Assembly: GCA_015499985.1 (NCBI GenBank)
Contig: JAAAUF010000594.1
Span: 1 to 24,823, forward strand
DNA from: Haplosporangium gracile
Taxonomy: Eukaryota > Mortierellomycota > Mortierellomycetes > Mortierellales > Mortierellaceae
Direction of reading: 5' to 3'
Length of the DNA stretch: 24,823 bases
Below are positions 1 through 8,908 of this stretch, in pieces. Made by a program: the position numbers and the translations under genes. The notes under the pieces were generated by a model. It did no database searches and was not told where the DNA came from. It was given only the letters and a program-made list of their open reading frames with translations. Every line of letters starts with the position of its first letter. The first letter of the stretch is position 1.

Positions 1-110
1 ACGGCGAGTTGTTGCACCTCTTGGAGGACAACGAAGCTTTGGATGCCAAGATCGAGGAGGCCGTCTCTGTCCTCAAGGCTCACGAGACTGAGGCTGAGAA
101 GTCTGCTTAA
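1..110 (+). CDS. PAB1: Polyadenylate-binding protein, C-terminal end (partial)
   Basis: The last 35 codons and the TAA stop (108-110) of a gene that begins before the window; the frame starts at base 3. The peptide GELLHLLEDNEALDAKIEEA followed by VSVLKAH matches the last helices of the MLLE (PABC) domain. In poly(A)-binding protein that domain binds PAM2 peptides of translation and deadenylation factors. Known role: cytoplasmic PABP coats the mRNA poly(A) tail and supports translation and mRNA stability. The RRM domains lie upstream and cannot be seen. The short acidic tail ending in EKSA is normal for fungal PABPs. MLLE also occurs in HECT ligase UBR5, but there it is not at the C terminus, so PABP is the better call. 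Confidence 0.88.
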   Translation, partial: GELLHLLEDNEALDAKIEEAVSVLKAHETEAEKSA

Positions 111-413
111 AGCGCTTGCTTCTTTCCCTTTCCCCCCAAAAACCAACACCCAATCGATCGGAAAATCATCAATCCATGGATGAAGAAAAAAAAAAGAGGA
201 GGAAAAACAACTGAGGCGCGCAGAATTGTGGGGTCGTTTTAGAAGGAGGACGGAAATCGTGAGGCGTCAATGATAGTTTTTTTTTTGTTATTGATACCAC
301 CCTTTTCACCTTTCTTACTTTATTTCACCATTTTTGCATTCGTTTTTTTTTTGCTTTTTACTTTTTTTTTTGTTGAAGAATTAAGAGTACGAAGAGAGAA
401 ATGACCAACAAAG

Positions 414-419
414 AATAAA
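414..419 (+). terminator. PAB1: Candidate poly(A) signal of the PABP gene
   Basis: AATAAA lies about 300 bp after the PABP stop codon, in a T-rich and A-rich context. It is a plausible cleavage and polyadenylation signal, but fungal signals are degenerate and other A-rich sites lie nearby. Confidence 0.3.
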
Positions 420-2377
420 TTTTTCAGCCTGGGCAAAGGTTTCTCGAAAGAGAGAAAAAAAAAAACATTACGAACGCGCTCCACTTATTTTGTTGACGTT
501 TGTTGTTGAAGGAGATTCGATGATGAAATGGCGCATGGTCCGCAAAATGGCTCTCCACTATTTGCCTCTTCGTGAACGCCACGACATGTTGTATTAATGT
601 CGTCCGTAATGGCTAGGATGGTTTATTTTATTTCGCGAAACTTCCCCACACGTTTGTCATCCAGAGGAGAGTCCGACAAGTCGAGCCCTGCATTTGCCAC
701 AACGTTTTAATTTGTTGCGTGATACAGGGTCCAACGACTCACGTGGAGGTCCAAACTTTCGTTTCATACCTTATTCTTTTGACCTTGTTTCTTTTTTCTT
801 GCCCTTCAAGCGCCTTCAGAGCAAAACGAAGACGATTGTTTGTTTCGTCGTTCACAAGCTTGAATAAAGGACACCTCTGTCGGTCAATGGAGACATTAGT
901 AACCCCGATAATAAATGTTGGTCTTTGTTTTTTGTACGCTCCGTTGAACGTTGTACTAATATGACCGAAGACTATTTTAGCGCAACCTGCTAAATTGTTC
1001 AAAGTTGGGTACAACTTGATCATCAAGAATAAGCGAAGGAGGGAAGAAAATGCAAAAGTAATCAGATGCGTTAGAACCTGTGAGGGGTTAGGGTGGTCGA
1101 TAAGTGTACGCATGATACAGATGTATGAGTGAGTTCACGCGGGATAATTTGATCTGATACCAAAAGAGAGAGAGCTTGCTGTATTAGTTTCTATTCTTGT
1201 TGTTTCGCTGAATCGTAGGCGTATCAAGGTTGCGGTTGACAGTTTTCTTTGACTAGCTCTTCGCCTTTTTTCTTCTAACGCCTTTTTTCATTTTTTCTTT
1301 CTTATATTGACTCTTCATCATTCGTTTCGTTAACAGCACCAACAAACTTTTTGTTGAAACAATCCATCGTTCTTTGTCAAGGTGAAAGAAAAAAAGTGGG
1401 GATAAGTTTTAAAGTAGATGAAATATCGTGCCCCCTCCTGAAGAACAATAAATAAAGCATCGAAGACAAGAAACTAAAAAATAAAAAAAAAGGTAGACGG
1501 TTACCCCAAACGAACTTGCGGTTTTATGCCAAAACTGGAGACAAATAAATTTTCCACTACTCCTTGTCAAATACATAACTTAATGCGCCCCTTTGGTCTC
1601 CAAACACCCTATCAGTTATCCTAGAAGGGCAATTATAATCAAACGCATTGAGTAGCCAGTCGATAAAGTACAACGCTACTAGTGCCCGTATACTCAAGGC
1701 CTCTTTATCAGTTATACATCGGGAGGGTTTTCAAATTTGAATTTATACGCTGGAAAAAGAAGGAACAATAGGACGAGTATGGTAGCAGTAGTCGCAAAAT
1801 ACGCACCTCGCCATCAGACTCGTCCTCATATTAAAATCAATATAGCACATTACCTTCGACCTTAGCGGATCATATCCTTGTCGGCAACCATATCGCGCTC
1901 GTACAGACAGATTTCCTTGCTTAGTGTCGCTACAACAGCCGCGTCTATCGCCCGCCTTCTGAAAGTCCCCTGTCAGTGCTGTTGTCGCTGACCGCAACCG
2001 AAAAGCTCGCATGCGCAAGAAATGACTATCCTCTTGCCTGCTTCGCCTTCCGCTCAAAAAATTGCGAGTTTTCTCAGTTCAGAAGGAAAACTACGAGCCC
2101 TCGTCATTATCACTCGCCTTCAAACAGCCTTTTCAATGATGGGAGCCCGCGCCCTACATCGCTGTCTAAAAGCCAACCAGCAACGCACCATCACATTGGC
2201 ATCTTACCTCCAGGAGTTCAAAAAAAAAAGCATTCGACTAACTTGTAATACTATTCTATCGCATCTAAATCCTTTCAGCAAGCCAAATCCTCGACGACAA
2301 CTAAAAAAAATCAGCCACAAGAGTGGGTTACCAACAGAGAGGTGTCAGTCAACTTCACCCATCGCTGTCATTTTCAG

Positions 2378-2390
2378 TATATATATTTTA
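2378..2390 (+). promoter_or_regulatory. TATA-like element in the gene-poor spacer
   Basis: TATATATATTTTA, followed by A/C-rich sequence that resembles a fungal 5' leader. No gene is assigned downstream, so it may drive a non-coding RNA or be chance in AT-rich DNA. Confidence 0.2.
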
Positions 2391-2453
2391 AGGCAAAGCA
2401 AGCACAAAACGATCGACACAATCCATCGGTCACGTCCACAACACAAAAGAAAA

Positions 2454-2480
2454 CCCCCCCCCCCCCCCCCTTTTTTTTTT
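2454..2480. repeat. C17-T10 homopyrimidine tract
   Basis: Seventeen C followed directly by ten T on the + strand. Long mononucleotide runs like this vary in length and can adopt triplex or, on the G strand, quadruplex structures. The exact length could also be an assembly artefact. Confidence 0.9.
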
Positions 2481-2933
2481 ATCCCAGCTTCACCATTTTC
2501 ATACGACCATCCTCGAAACCGTGCCGCCTTCCAGCTTCTACGGTGTCCATCATCGTTACTCGCAAGGTGTGTCCACTCATCCGACCAAAAGAAAAAAAAA
2601 TCAAGCATCCTCGTTGTCATCCCTCATCCAAATCATACGCAAACAGGTTTGTCAAAGCAGTGATCATGCCCGTGTACTTTTACTGAAAAGCCCAACCAAA
2701 TCGAAGGATCAAGATCAGGACCATCAAATCACATTATCAGTCAGTGCCTTCCACCACCACCACCCTGCTCTTTGCCCAGACTATCATCCCGGCGATCGAC
2801 AACAACAGCAAACCACAACCCCAAAAGGCGCCAATTTCGCGCGCGAAAATCTTGAATGCGGCCGCGAAAATCAAGCAACGTTTCAAAGTGACAGTTCTCA
2901 CCAAACCAAACCAAAACCAGACCAACCTCAACC

Positions 2934-2972
2934 ATGAGTGCCAGATCGTCTGTGGCGAGGTTCCGACAATGA
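2934..2972 (+). other. 12-codon ORF behind an A/C-rich leader
   Basis: ATG in good context (CAACCATGAG) opens a 12-residue frame, MSARSSVARFRQ, closed by TGA. About 45 nt of A/C-rich, T-poor sequence precede it, like leaders of well-translated fungal mRNAs. I found no continuation by splicing. It could be a uORF of an unrecognised transcript, the stub of a lost gene, or chance. Confidence 0.15.
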
Positions 2973-3219
2973 CAAGGACATTTTTCCTCAATAGTTTCAA
3001 CCTTATCTGGCACCTGAAATTTCGATTCACAAAGAAAGAGCGTTACCATTTACGACAATTGTTATCCATGATCCATTTACACAGCAGGCCACCGTTCCTC
3101 CGCACATCACCGCAGAATCAAAGTGTGGTATGTGCACTCCAGATCCGTAAATAGGCAATCGAAAGGATATCAATGTCTAGTCTGGAGCTAATAGCAGTAG
3201 CTACAAAAAAGGAGATAAC

Positions 3220-3227
3220 TATAAATA
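3220..3227 (+). promoter_or_regulatory. TATA-like element (TATAAATA)
   Basis: A good match to the TATA consensus in the spacer, with no recognised gene downstream. It is listed because three such boxes occur within 1.2 kb. Confidence 0.15.
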
Positions 3228-3540
3228 CAAGTTCAACAAAAACAAAAGCAAGGGCGCGCGCTCAACATCAAGGTATCAACATAAGTCATCGCTCATCTTC
3301 AACGGTATTTTTTTCCAAGTAGGGGGGAGGGGTAAGCGCAATTCAGCTCAATCGCCACCGGGCCTCAGCCTCGACAGAAAAGCGACCAGAGGTAACCCTC
3401 AGCTAAAAAAAAAAAAAAGGCAAAGCGCAGGACAGAGGAGACTCGTATCAATCCTTCAATCCTCGCGTACCCCTTCAAGTAGTTTTTAACACTATCAATT
3501 AGTTCTATCAGCGAGCGCATTAGTGATAAAAAGAATCGAG

Positions 3541-3548
3541 TATATAAG
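3541..3548 (+). promoter_or_regulatory. TATA-like element (TATATAAG)
   Basis: TATATAAG, followed about 50 bp later by ATG in context CCCCAATGG that opens only an 8-codon frame (3598-3624). An AATAAA follows near 3645. This has the outline of a very short transcription unit, but no product is supported. Confidence 0.2.
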
Positions 3549-4037
3549 AAAAAAAAACCCCTCTTTATCCTTGCCTATCGCAACACAAACACCCCAATGG
3601 AACACGGGACCACTTTCCGTTAACGTTTACAAAAACAAAAAAGAATAAATAAAAAAACGAAAAAAATGCTGTGTTGTGTTACTTACTTTTTTCCCTTCCA
3701 ATTACAAAATGCAAAATACTTGGACATCCTGCAGATGGTATTTTAGCCTTGTTCTGCATTCAGGCGTGAAGTAAACAATAACGCTTATTTTCTTTTTCTA
3801 GCATAAAATGTTATTCACGAACGAAGAAACAAAAAGACAGGTTTGACACTTTGTAGGTAGTGTCCATGCATTAAGAATTAACTAATGATGTGAATGAGAG
3901 TGCGGGAAAGTAAGGAAAGAGATAGAGTGGGGAGTGTGCAGATGGGAAAGCATGTGCTGTGTGTCTACGGTAGTGAAATGCTAAAAACTGAATAAAAAAC
4001 AGCAAAAAAAAAAAAAAAAGACAAAAAAATGAAGAAT

Positions 4038-7000
4038 CTACTCGTCGTCCTCTTCCTCTTCCTCCTCGTCTTCCTCCTCCTCCTCTTCACCAACTGAGGC
4101 TTCAAAGGGAGGACATTGATCCATCTTGCGTCCTTGTTCATCTGAGACTGGAGCCTTATCAACTCGGACGCGGCCATTCTGGTGAATGTAGACATTGTTG
4201 GTACAAAAGCTGATCCTCCGCTTGCGCTCACATTCCTCGATCCGTTCTAGCGAGGACGACGTCGACATCTGGTCATCCATACCATCGTCCGATCCAATTA
4301 CCATCATTCGCTCCTTCTCGGCATCGGCTTGTGCAAGGTCGTCGTCCAGGCTCTGGAATAAGTTGCGCGGGCTCAACAACTCTTCTCGTGCCAAAAGATC
4401 AAGACCAACAATCTTGCCTTGGCCCTTAGCGTCAATTGCCTCATCAAACTCCTCTTCGTGCTCGTCCTCCAAATCAGATTCCTCATCCGACTCATCATCG
4501 TCCTCTGAATCATCCGACTCGTCATCCTCCTCATCCTCCTCATCCTCAAGCCATGCTACAAACTTGGAGCTCTACAAAGATTGGAAAAATAATGAGAAAA
4601 GATAACATGGTTAATATCAAGCAACTAAATTCAACATCCGCTTTCCCATGAGGGCTAAGCTGGGTTGTAAACGTTCATCGAATTAATTGTTTGTCTTACC
4701 ATACTGCGTAGGCCGTTGCCATGACCAAAAACGCCCTGAGGCTCCTTGAGCAAACGCCACCACTCCAAAATTGCATCGGCATCCAAAACGTCAAACTTGT
4801 ACAAGGCCATCAACTGCGCGGTGTGGTTGCGCATCGACTTGTCGCTCACCTTGGCATAGCGCTCCAGCTTCTCAAGGAGCATGAGCTGTTCCTTGTGCGA
4901 GGCCACATAATTGAGTAAAAGTGGAACATACACCGACTTGAACTTTGTCTCCACCGCCACTTTGGCGGTGACACGGTCCCCGGTCTCGGGTATCAAAACT
5001 GACCCAGTCCCCCACCCTCCCGTAGCAGGCCCTCCAGCCTCGACACGCTCCTTCTCCCACCACTTTGTGAGCTCGTGCGTAAGAACCATAACAAGCTCCT
5101 CAGGGAAGGCATCGTACTTGAGCAGGAGGTCGTCTAATTGAAGGATGGTCCGTGCGGCCGTAAACTTGCCTCGGATGGCTTGGTGTAAAAACTTTTCGGC
5201 CATCGAATCAAACGTCTCGTCGGCGTCTGCTGCTGCGTCCTGGATATCATCCTCAGAGGATTGGGATTGCTCTTTCTTGATCAACAGCTCCATCATTGTG
5301 CAGGGCGCATCCTCCCCATCGTCGTCATCGCTATCGTCGCCTTCGTACTCGTTCTCGCCTTGCTCCTCGTTATCGGATCCAGCGGCGATCAGAGGAGGTG
5401 ACCGTGCGCGAACCGGGGTATCAATCGGGGTAGCAAGGAAGCTAACCTTTTTCTCGCTATCATCGCCTTGCTCCGAATCTACAGTGTTGTTGCTATTTTT
5501 GATGCAATCCTTCACCGTCACCGTTTTTGCCTCTTGCGCTTGCCAACAATCCTGCCACCCAAAAGACGGGGAGCTGTCTTCTTTGGTCCTGCTCGACTTT
5601 TCTGCTTGGATGAACGTTTCCTCCTCTTCTTCTTCGTCTTCATCGCAGTCGGGAATGTTGGAGTGGTGGAGCATCAGGCCTCCGAGTCCTGACGAGAGCG
5701 AGTAGGCAGAGCTGTCGTATCCAATCTTGTATGAGGTAGACTTTCCCTTGAGCTCCTGCATATCCTGCGTCATCTGCTCAAGCTCTGCGCGAAGATTGGC
5801 GACCTTGCACTCCTCGGCCTCCAGCTTTCTGTTGAGCTCCTTCTTGATCTTGAGGTAGATCTGATCAATCATGGCGCGGTTGTGTTGCTCTGTGGCGAGG
5901 TCGGCCTTGGCTTGCTGGAGAGACGACTTTAGGGTCTTGTTCTTGGCAATGAGACGCTGCATGGACCGCTTGCGCCGAGTCCTCTTGTCGAGAGCCATTG
6001 CGTCGTCCAAGACCGAGTCTGTATCGTTGGAGTCACTGCCAGGAATCGCCTTATCGTCGTCCTCAGTCTCGAGAGTATCGTAGTCGCTGCTCTCACGTAA
6101 GCTGGAGTTGGAGGATATGTCTGACTCTGCTGCTGCACCTGGTGGGGACAGTCCGAAACCCAACTCGGTGGATAATTGGGATCTAGAACTGATGTCGATA
6201 CAGTTTTTTTGTGTTTTGTTTGCATTGTTTGTTTGTTTGTTTGTTTGTTTGGCAAAGCGCGCATCATACATCAATGGAAGAGAGAAAGAAAGAAAGAAAA
6301 AAAAGTACATTTGGGTAAGGAAAGAGTTTCGGCAGGCGAAAAAGAGCACATAATGTATCACCAGCGATGTGGGTGTGCCAAAACGGTTATGACTCTTTGC
6401 GGAAAAAATGAAAATAGGAGGCAGAGCAAATTCGTCCCTTGTTTGCTTTAGAGAGGTCATTGGCCCCCTACTTTCAGTTAGTTTGCTTGCTTGCTTACCT
6501 AGCTGACGACCTGGATGCTGCGTTGTGCGAGCGGCCCTCCTTTGAAAGCCGGTTCGACTGGAGGAGCTGGTGCTGGCTCTCGAGATACTGCTCAACGTCA
6601 TCCAAGGCAGGCTCGGGGTCACTGTTGTGGGCCTCGGCACCACCTACGACAGCTGCCAGGGTGACATTAGGTACGGACGAGACAGAAGAGGATGTGGGGA
6701 TAGGGCCGGACATTGAAGAAGAGGAAGACGAGTTGGTCGAGAGAACAAAAGAAGGAGTTGATGTTGTCGAAATAGAAGAGGCTTGAGAAGAGATCGAGGA
6801 TGTAATCTCTGACCGTGGACTGTTCATGGACTGGATAGGAATAGGACGAGGGGCGTGGCGTTGGGTATGATGGGTGCTACTGTAGCTATATTGGCACTCC
6901 TTATAGTTGTAATGGCCCTGTTGCTGGTGAGAATAATCGGGTTGACGGAAGTTGCGGTCAAAATTGTTGTGGTGATCGTACTGTTGATGATGATAGTACT

Positions 7001-7418
7001 GGTGCTTTTGCCCCACGTTGCCACTAGGCTTTCGCATAAGCATAGAGCGCTGCTGTGTCGGTGGCTGCGTCTGCTGTGGCTGCTGTTGCTGTTGGTGTTG
7101 CTGTGGTGGAGTGCTGAAGTGAGAGGAGCGTCTGTTGAAGTTGGGAGTGGAATTGCTTCGACTGAAGGTGTTGTTGTTATTGTTGTTGTTGCTATTGCTG
7201 GTGTTATTGTTGCGGAATGGTTGGATAGTGGAAAGTTGAGGAGAGTACTGGGGCAATACGAGGACCGGAGTCTTTCCCTTCATGGCTTTTGTTCTGGAAA
7301 ATGAAGTGGTGGTTGAGTTGGAGGTGGAGACTGAGAGGAGAGACTTGTGAAAGGAGCAAGGAAAGGTGGCAGTTGCTGAAGTGGAGGTGGAAGGATAAGA
7401 GGTGGAAGCGGATCCCAT
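4038..7418 (-). CDS. Coiled-coil protein with eIF2B-epsilon-like W2 domain and PP1-docking-like motifs
   Basis: Three exons: 7418-6499, 6182-4700 and 4571-4038, with introns 6183-6498 (GTAAGC..TAG) and 4572-4699 (GTAAG..TAG). They give about 978 residues. I chose the ATG at 7418 because the frame upstream has no other ATG. Residues 1-300 are low complexity, with N, Q, H and S runs. Residues 370-450 form a basic-to-acidic coiled coil (from KRTRRKRSMQ). Residues ~628-815 align by eye with the W2 (eIF5C) domain of eIF2B-epsilon: FLHQAIRGKF, ILQLDDLLLKYDAFPEELVM, LDADAILEWW and, across intron 2, FVAWLEDEEDEED. That domain binds eIF2-beta in translation initiation. The nucleotidyltransferase-like and hexapeptide parts of eIF2B-epsilon are absent. 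Acidic tracts flank the domain, and the tail ends in a long Glu/Asp run. RVxF-like KKVSF (551-555) and RRISF (919-923) suggest PP1 binding. The exact function is unknown; I infer an eIF2- or eIF2B-linked adaptor. Confidence 0.75.
6225..6252. repeat. (TTTG)n microsatellite in an intron
   Basis: About seven TTTG units lie inside intron 1 of the W2-domain gene, close to its 3' splice site on the minus strand (CAAA units there). A (TTGC)n run near 6485-6495 sits next to the donor of the same intron. Confidence 0.85.
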
Positions 7419-7836
7419 GCAGACGAAGGTCAAGTGAGAGTGGAGTTGAATGGATGGATGAGAGTGAGTGTATGCTTTTGATTAAGGAAGTAGACACCGA
7501 ATAGTAGTTTTAAAAGGAAGAAGTAGGGCTGTCGATAACAGGAATAGTGGTAGCTGACGACAAAGGGTGTACTAAAAGAGGGTTGCTGTTGTTGCTGATA
7601 TGAAAGTAGTAGCTGTAGTTGTTGCTGTTGTTGAATGCGTTGAGGTAGAGTGGAGAGGGTGTATCGGACATGTAGTGAGTGGGTGGTAGGGAGTAAATGA
7701 GAGTGAGTGTGGGTTGAGGTGGATGTGAGATTTGGATTGAAGAGTGAATATAGTCAGAAGGAAGTGTGGAGTAAGAGTAAAGAAGTTTTTTTTTTTCGAT
7801 TCTTTCCGATCGCTGATGTCTGAAACAAAAAAGTTG

Positions 7837-7885
7837 GGAGTGTGTTGGAGTGTGTTGGAGTGTGTTGGAGTGTGTTAGAGTGTGA
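7837..7885. repeat. 10-bp minisatellite, about four copies
   Basis: TGTGTTGGAG is repeated three times exactly (7841-7870), a fourth copy reads TGTGTTAGAG, and partial TGTGAG copies follow. It lies 420-470 bp upstream of the W2 gene start, probably in its promoter or leader. Confidence 0.9.
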
Positions 7886-8160
7886 GTGTGTGTTGTTGTT
7901 GTTGTTTGTCCTGGAACTGAACAAAAGGAATAAAAAACAGAGGCTGACAAAGAAAGTGCGGCTTGAATGAGGATGTATGTTGATGAGTAAAAAAAGAAAA
8001 GAAGAAAAAGGTGCAATGACGAAAGACAAGAGACAAAGACAAAGACAGCATAGGCAGATACAGGCACAGCCAAGAGACAAAGTAAAATTGCGGAGGCGTA
8101 AGAAGGGCAAAAGGGTCATTTCGTAGGGCACTTGGCCAGCCAAGGAAGCCAAGCCGAAAG

Positions 8161-8182
8161 GAGGGGGAGGGGGGGTTGAGGG
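8161..8182 (+). other. G-rich block, potential G-quadruplex
   Basis: G runs of 5, 7 and 3 separated by one to four bases; the 7-G run can supply two G-triplets, so four GGG tracts are present. It sits in the shared promoter region. Structure is predicted, not shown. Confidence 0.4.
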
Positions 8183-8286
8183 TGAATTAAGCGAGAGCAC
8201 TCTTACTGCGAACAAAGCAGCAAATGCGATCGACTGTCATGCGGGAGCCATGCAAATTAATCTTCCTACCGTGATACGATCGTGGA

Positions 8287-8293
8287 TGACTCA
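8287..8293. promoter_or_regulatory. Gcn4/bZIP-type site TGACTCA
   Basis: An exact match to the Gcn4 (AP-1-like) consensus in the shared promoter region. Related GAGTCA cores occur in the TGAGGAGTCAT repeats near 8569 and 8645. The heptamer is short, so chance is possible. Confidence 0.35.
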
Positions 8294-8641
8294 ACTCTCG
8301 CAGAATGAAATTTTCTCTTTTTGGATTCGTTGCGATTGATTTGTCTCTTTTCTTCCCTTCACTTTGCCACTTGTTTTCTTTTGCTGGATTTGATATCCGG
8401 CAAAAGGGACAGATTCACATCCAGAATGTATCGGCAAAGGCGAGAACTAGAAGAAGAAGAAAAAGAAGAAGAGGAAGAAGGCGGAGCATAAGACGAGTAG
8501 GTCGGGTTCGTTCAGAGAACATGAACCAGGCAGGTCCGACAGAGATCGTTAAGTTCTATATCACTGAGGAGTCATCGAAGGGGACTGCTTCTAAAACAGC
8601 CATCGCAGACAGACATACTGAATACTCATCACTTTCTTCTT

Positions 8642-8661
8642 GAGGAGTCATAAGTCTCCTC
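8642..8661. repeat. Inverted repeat GAGGAG/CTCCTC
   Basis: GAGGAG and CTCCTC are separated by 8 bases (TCATAAGT). It overlaps one copy of the TGAGGAGTCAT direct repeat upstream of the OTU gene. Confidence 0.6.
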
Positions 8662-8719
8662 GGAGGAAGACACTTTCTTAATACCTGGATCTGCCCACCA
8701 ATATCAATTGGCACCCAGT

Positions 8720-8738
8720 TGACGGCACAACGCCGTCA
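8720..8738. repeat. Hairpin TGACGGC-ACAAC-GCCGTCA
   Basis: A perfect 7-bp stem with a 5-base loop, about 170 bp before the OTU start codon. It could be a palindromic binding site for a dimeric regulator or an mRNA leader hairpin. Confidence 0.6.
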
Positions 8739-8807
8739 TTCACACAAGTCTAGTTCTTGTCGTCTGTGCCCTTGGACCCCCTGCTTTTGTCCAAAAATAG
8801 AACATAT

Positions 8808-8813
8808 CACGTG
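8808..8813. promoter_or_regulatory. E-box CACGTG
   Basis: The palindromic CACGTG core (bHLH, Cbf1/Pho4 type) lies 95 bp upstream of the OTU start codon, in a typical position for a proximal fungal promoter element. Confidence 0.35.
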
Positions 8814-8908
8814 CAGGTTGCACACTTTCGCACGTTGAATGCAGGCTTGTAATCCGCTTCCTCTAATCTATTACATCAATCATACAAACCAAAGACGAAA
8901 AACAAGTA

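Larger units (their letters stand above)
111..4037. other. Long convergent spacer without a convincing gene
   Basis: About 3.9 kb between the PABP stop and the stop of the W2-domain gene on the other strand. It contains poly(T)/poly(A) runs, a C/T homopyrimidine block, and three TATA-like boxes on the + strand. Open frames of up to about 210 codons exist, but they are low in complexity, overlap on both strands, mostly start at non-ATG codons, and show no domain I recognise. No tRNA or rRNA was seen. The 5' part should hold the PABP 3' UTR. The part from about 2380 to 3660 looks like transcribed leader sequence and might be a non-coding transcription unit (inference). Confidence 0.5.
7419..8908. 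promoter_or_regulatory. Divergent promoter region of the W2 gene (-) and OTU gene (+)
   Basis: 1.5 kb between two head-to-head start codons. It contains a 10-bp minisatellite, a G-rich block, a Gcn4-type TGACTCA site, two inverted repeats, a TGAGGAGTCAT direct repeat (around 8565 and 8641) and an E-box. A 112-codon frame (8305-8643) with an Arg-rich centre is judged non-coding. The half next to the W2 gene is C/T-rich on the minus strand, as expected for its 5' leader. Confidence 0.6.

Noticed and set aside
739..1113. 124-codon frame on the minus strand downstream of PABP
   Set aside because: No domain recognised, another frame covers the same DNA on the other strand, and no splice-linked continuation was found.
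2022..2663. 213-codon frame on the + strand
   Set aside because: Runs through the C17-T10 tract and low-complexity sequence, overlaps other frames of similar length, and has no recognisable motif.
6855..7304. Val/Leu-rich 149-codon frame on the + strand that looks like membrane segments
   Set aside because: It is the antisense of the Gln/Asn/His-rich first exon of the W2 gene, which explains the hydrophobic composition.
7510..8215. Two overlapping frames upstream of the W2 gene with hydrophobic and Thr/His repeats
   Set aside because: They lie in the minisatellite and pyrimidine-rich leader region, and the repeat alone creates the pattern.
8305..8643. 112-codon frame with a hydrophobic start and an Arg-rich centre
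   Set aside because: The Arg run comes from a GAA/AGA purine tract, no family was recognised, and it lies in the divergent promoter region.
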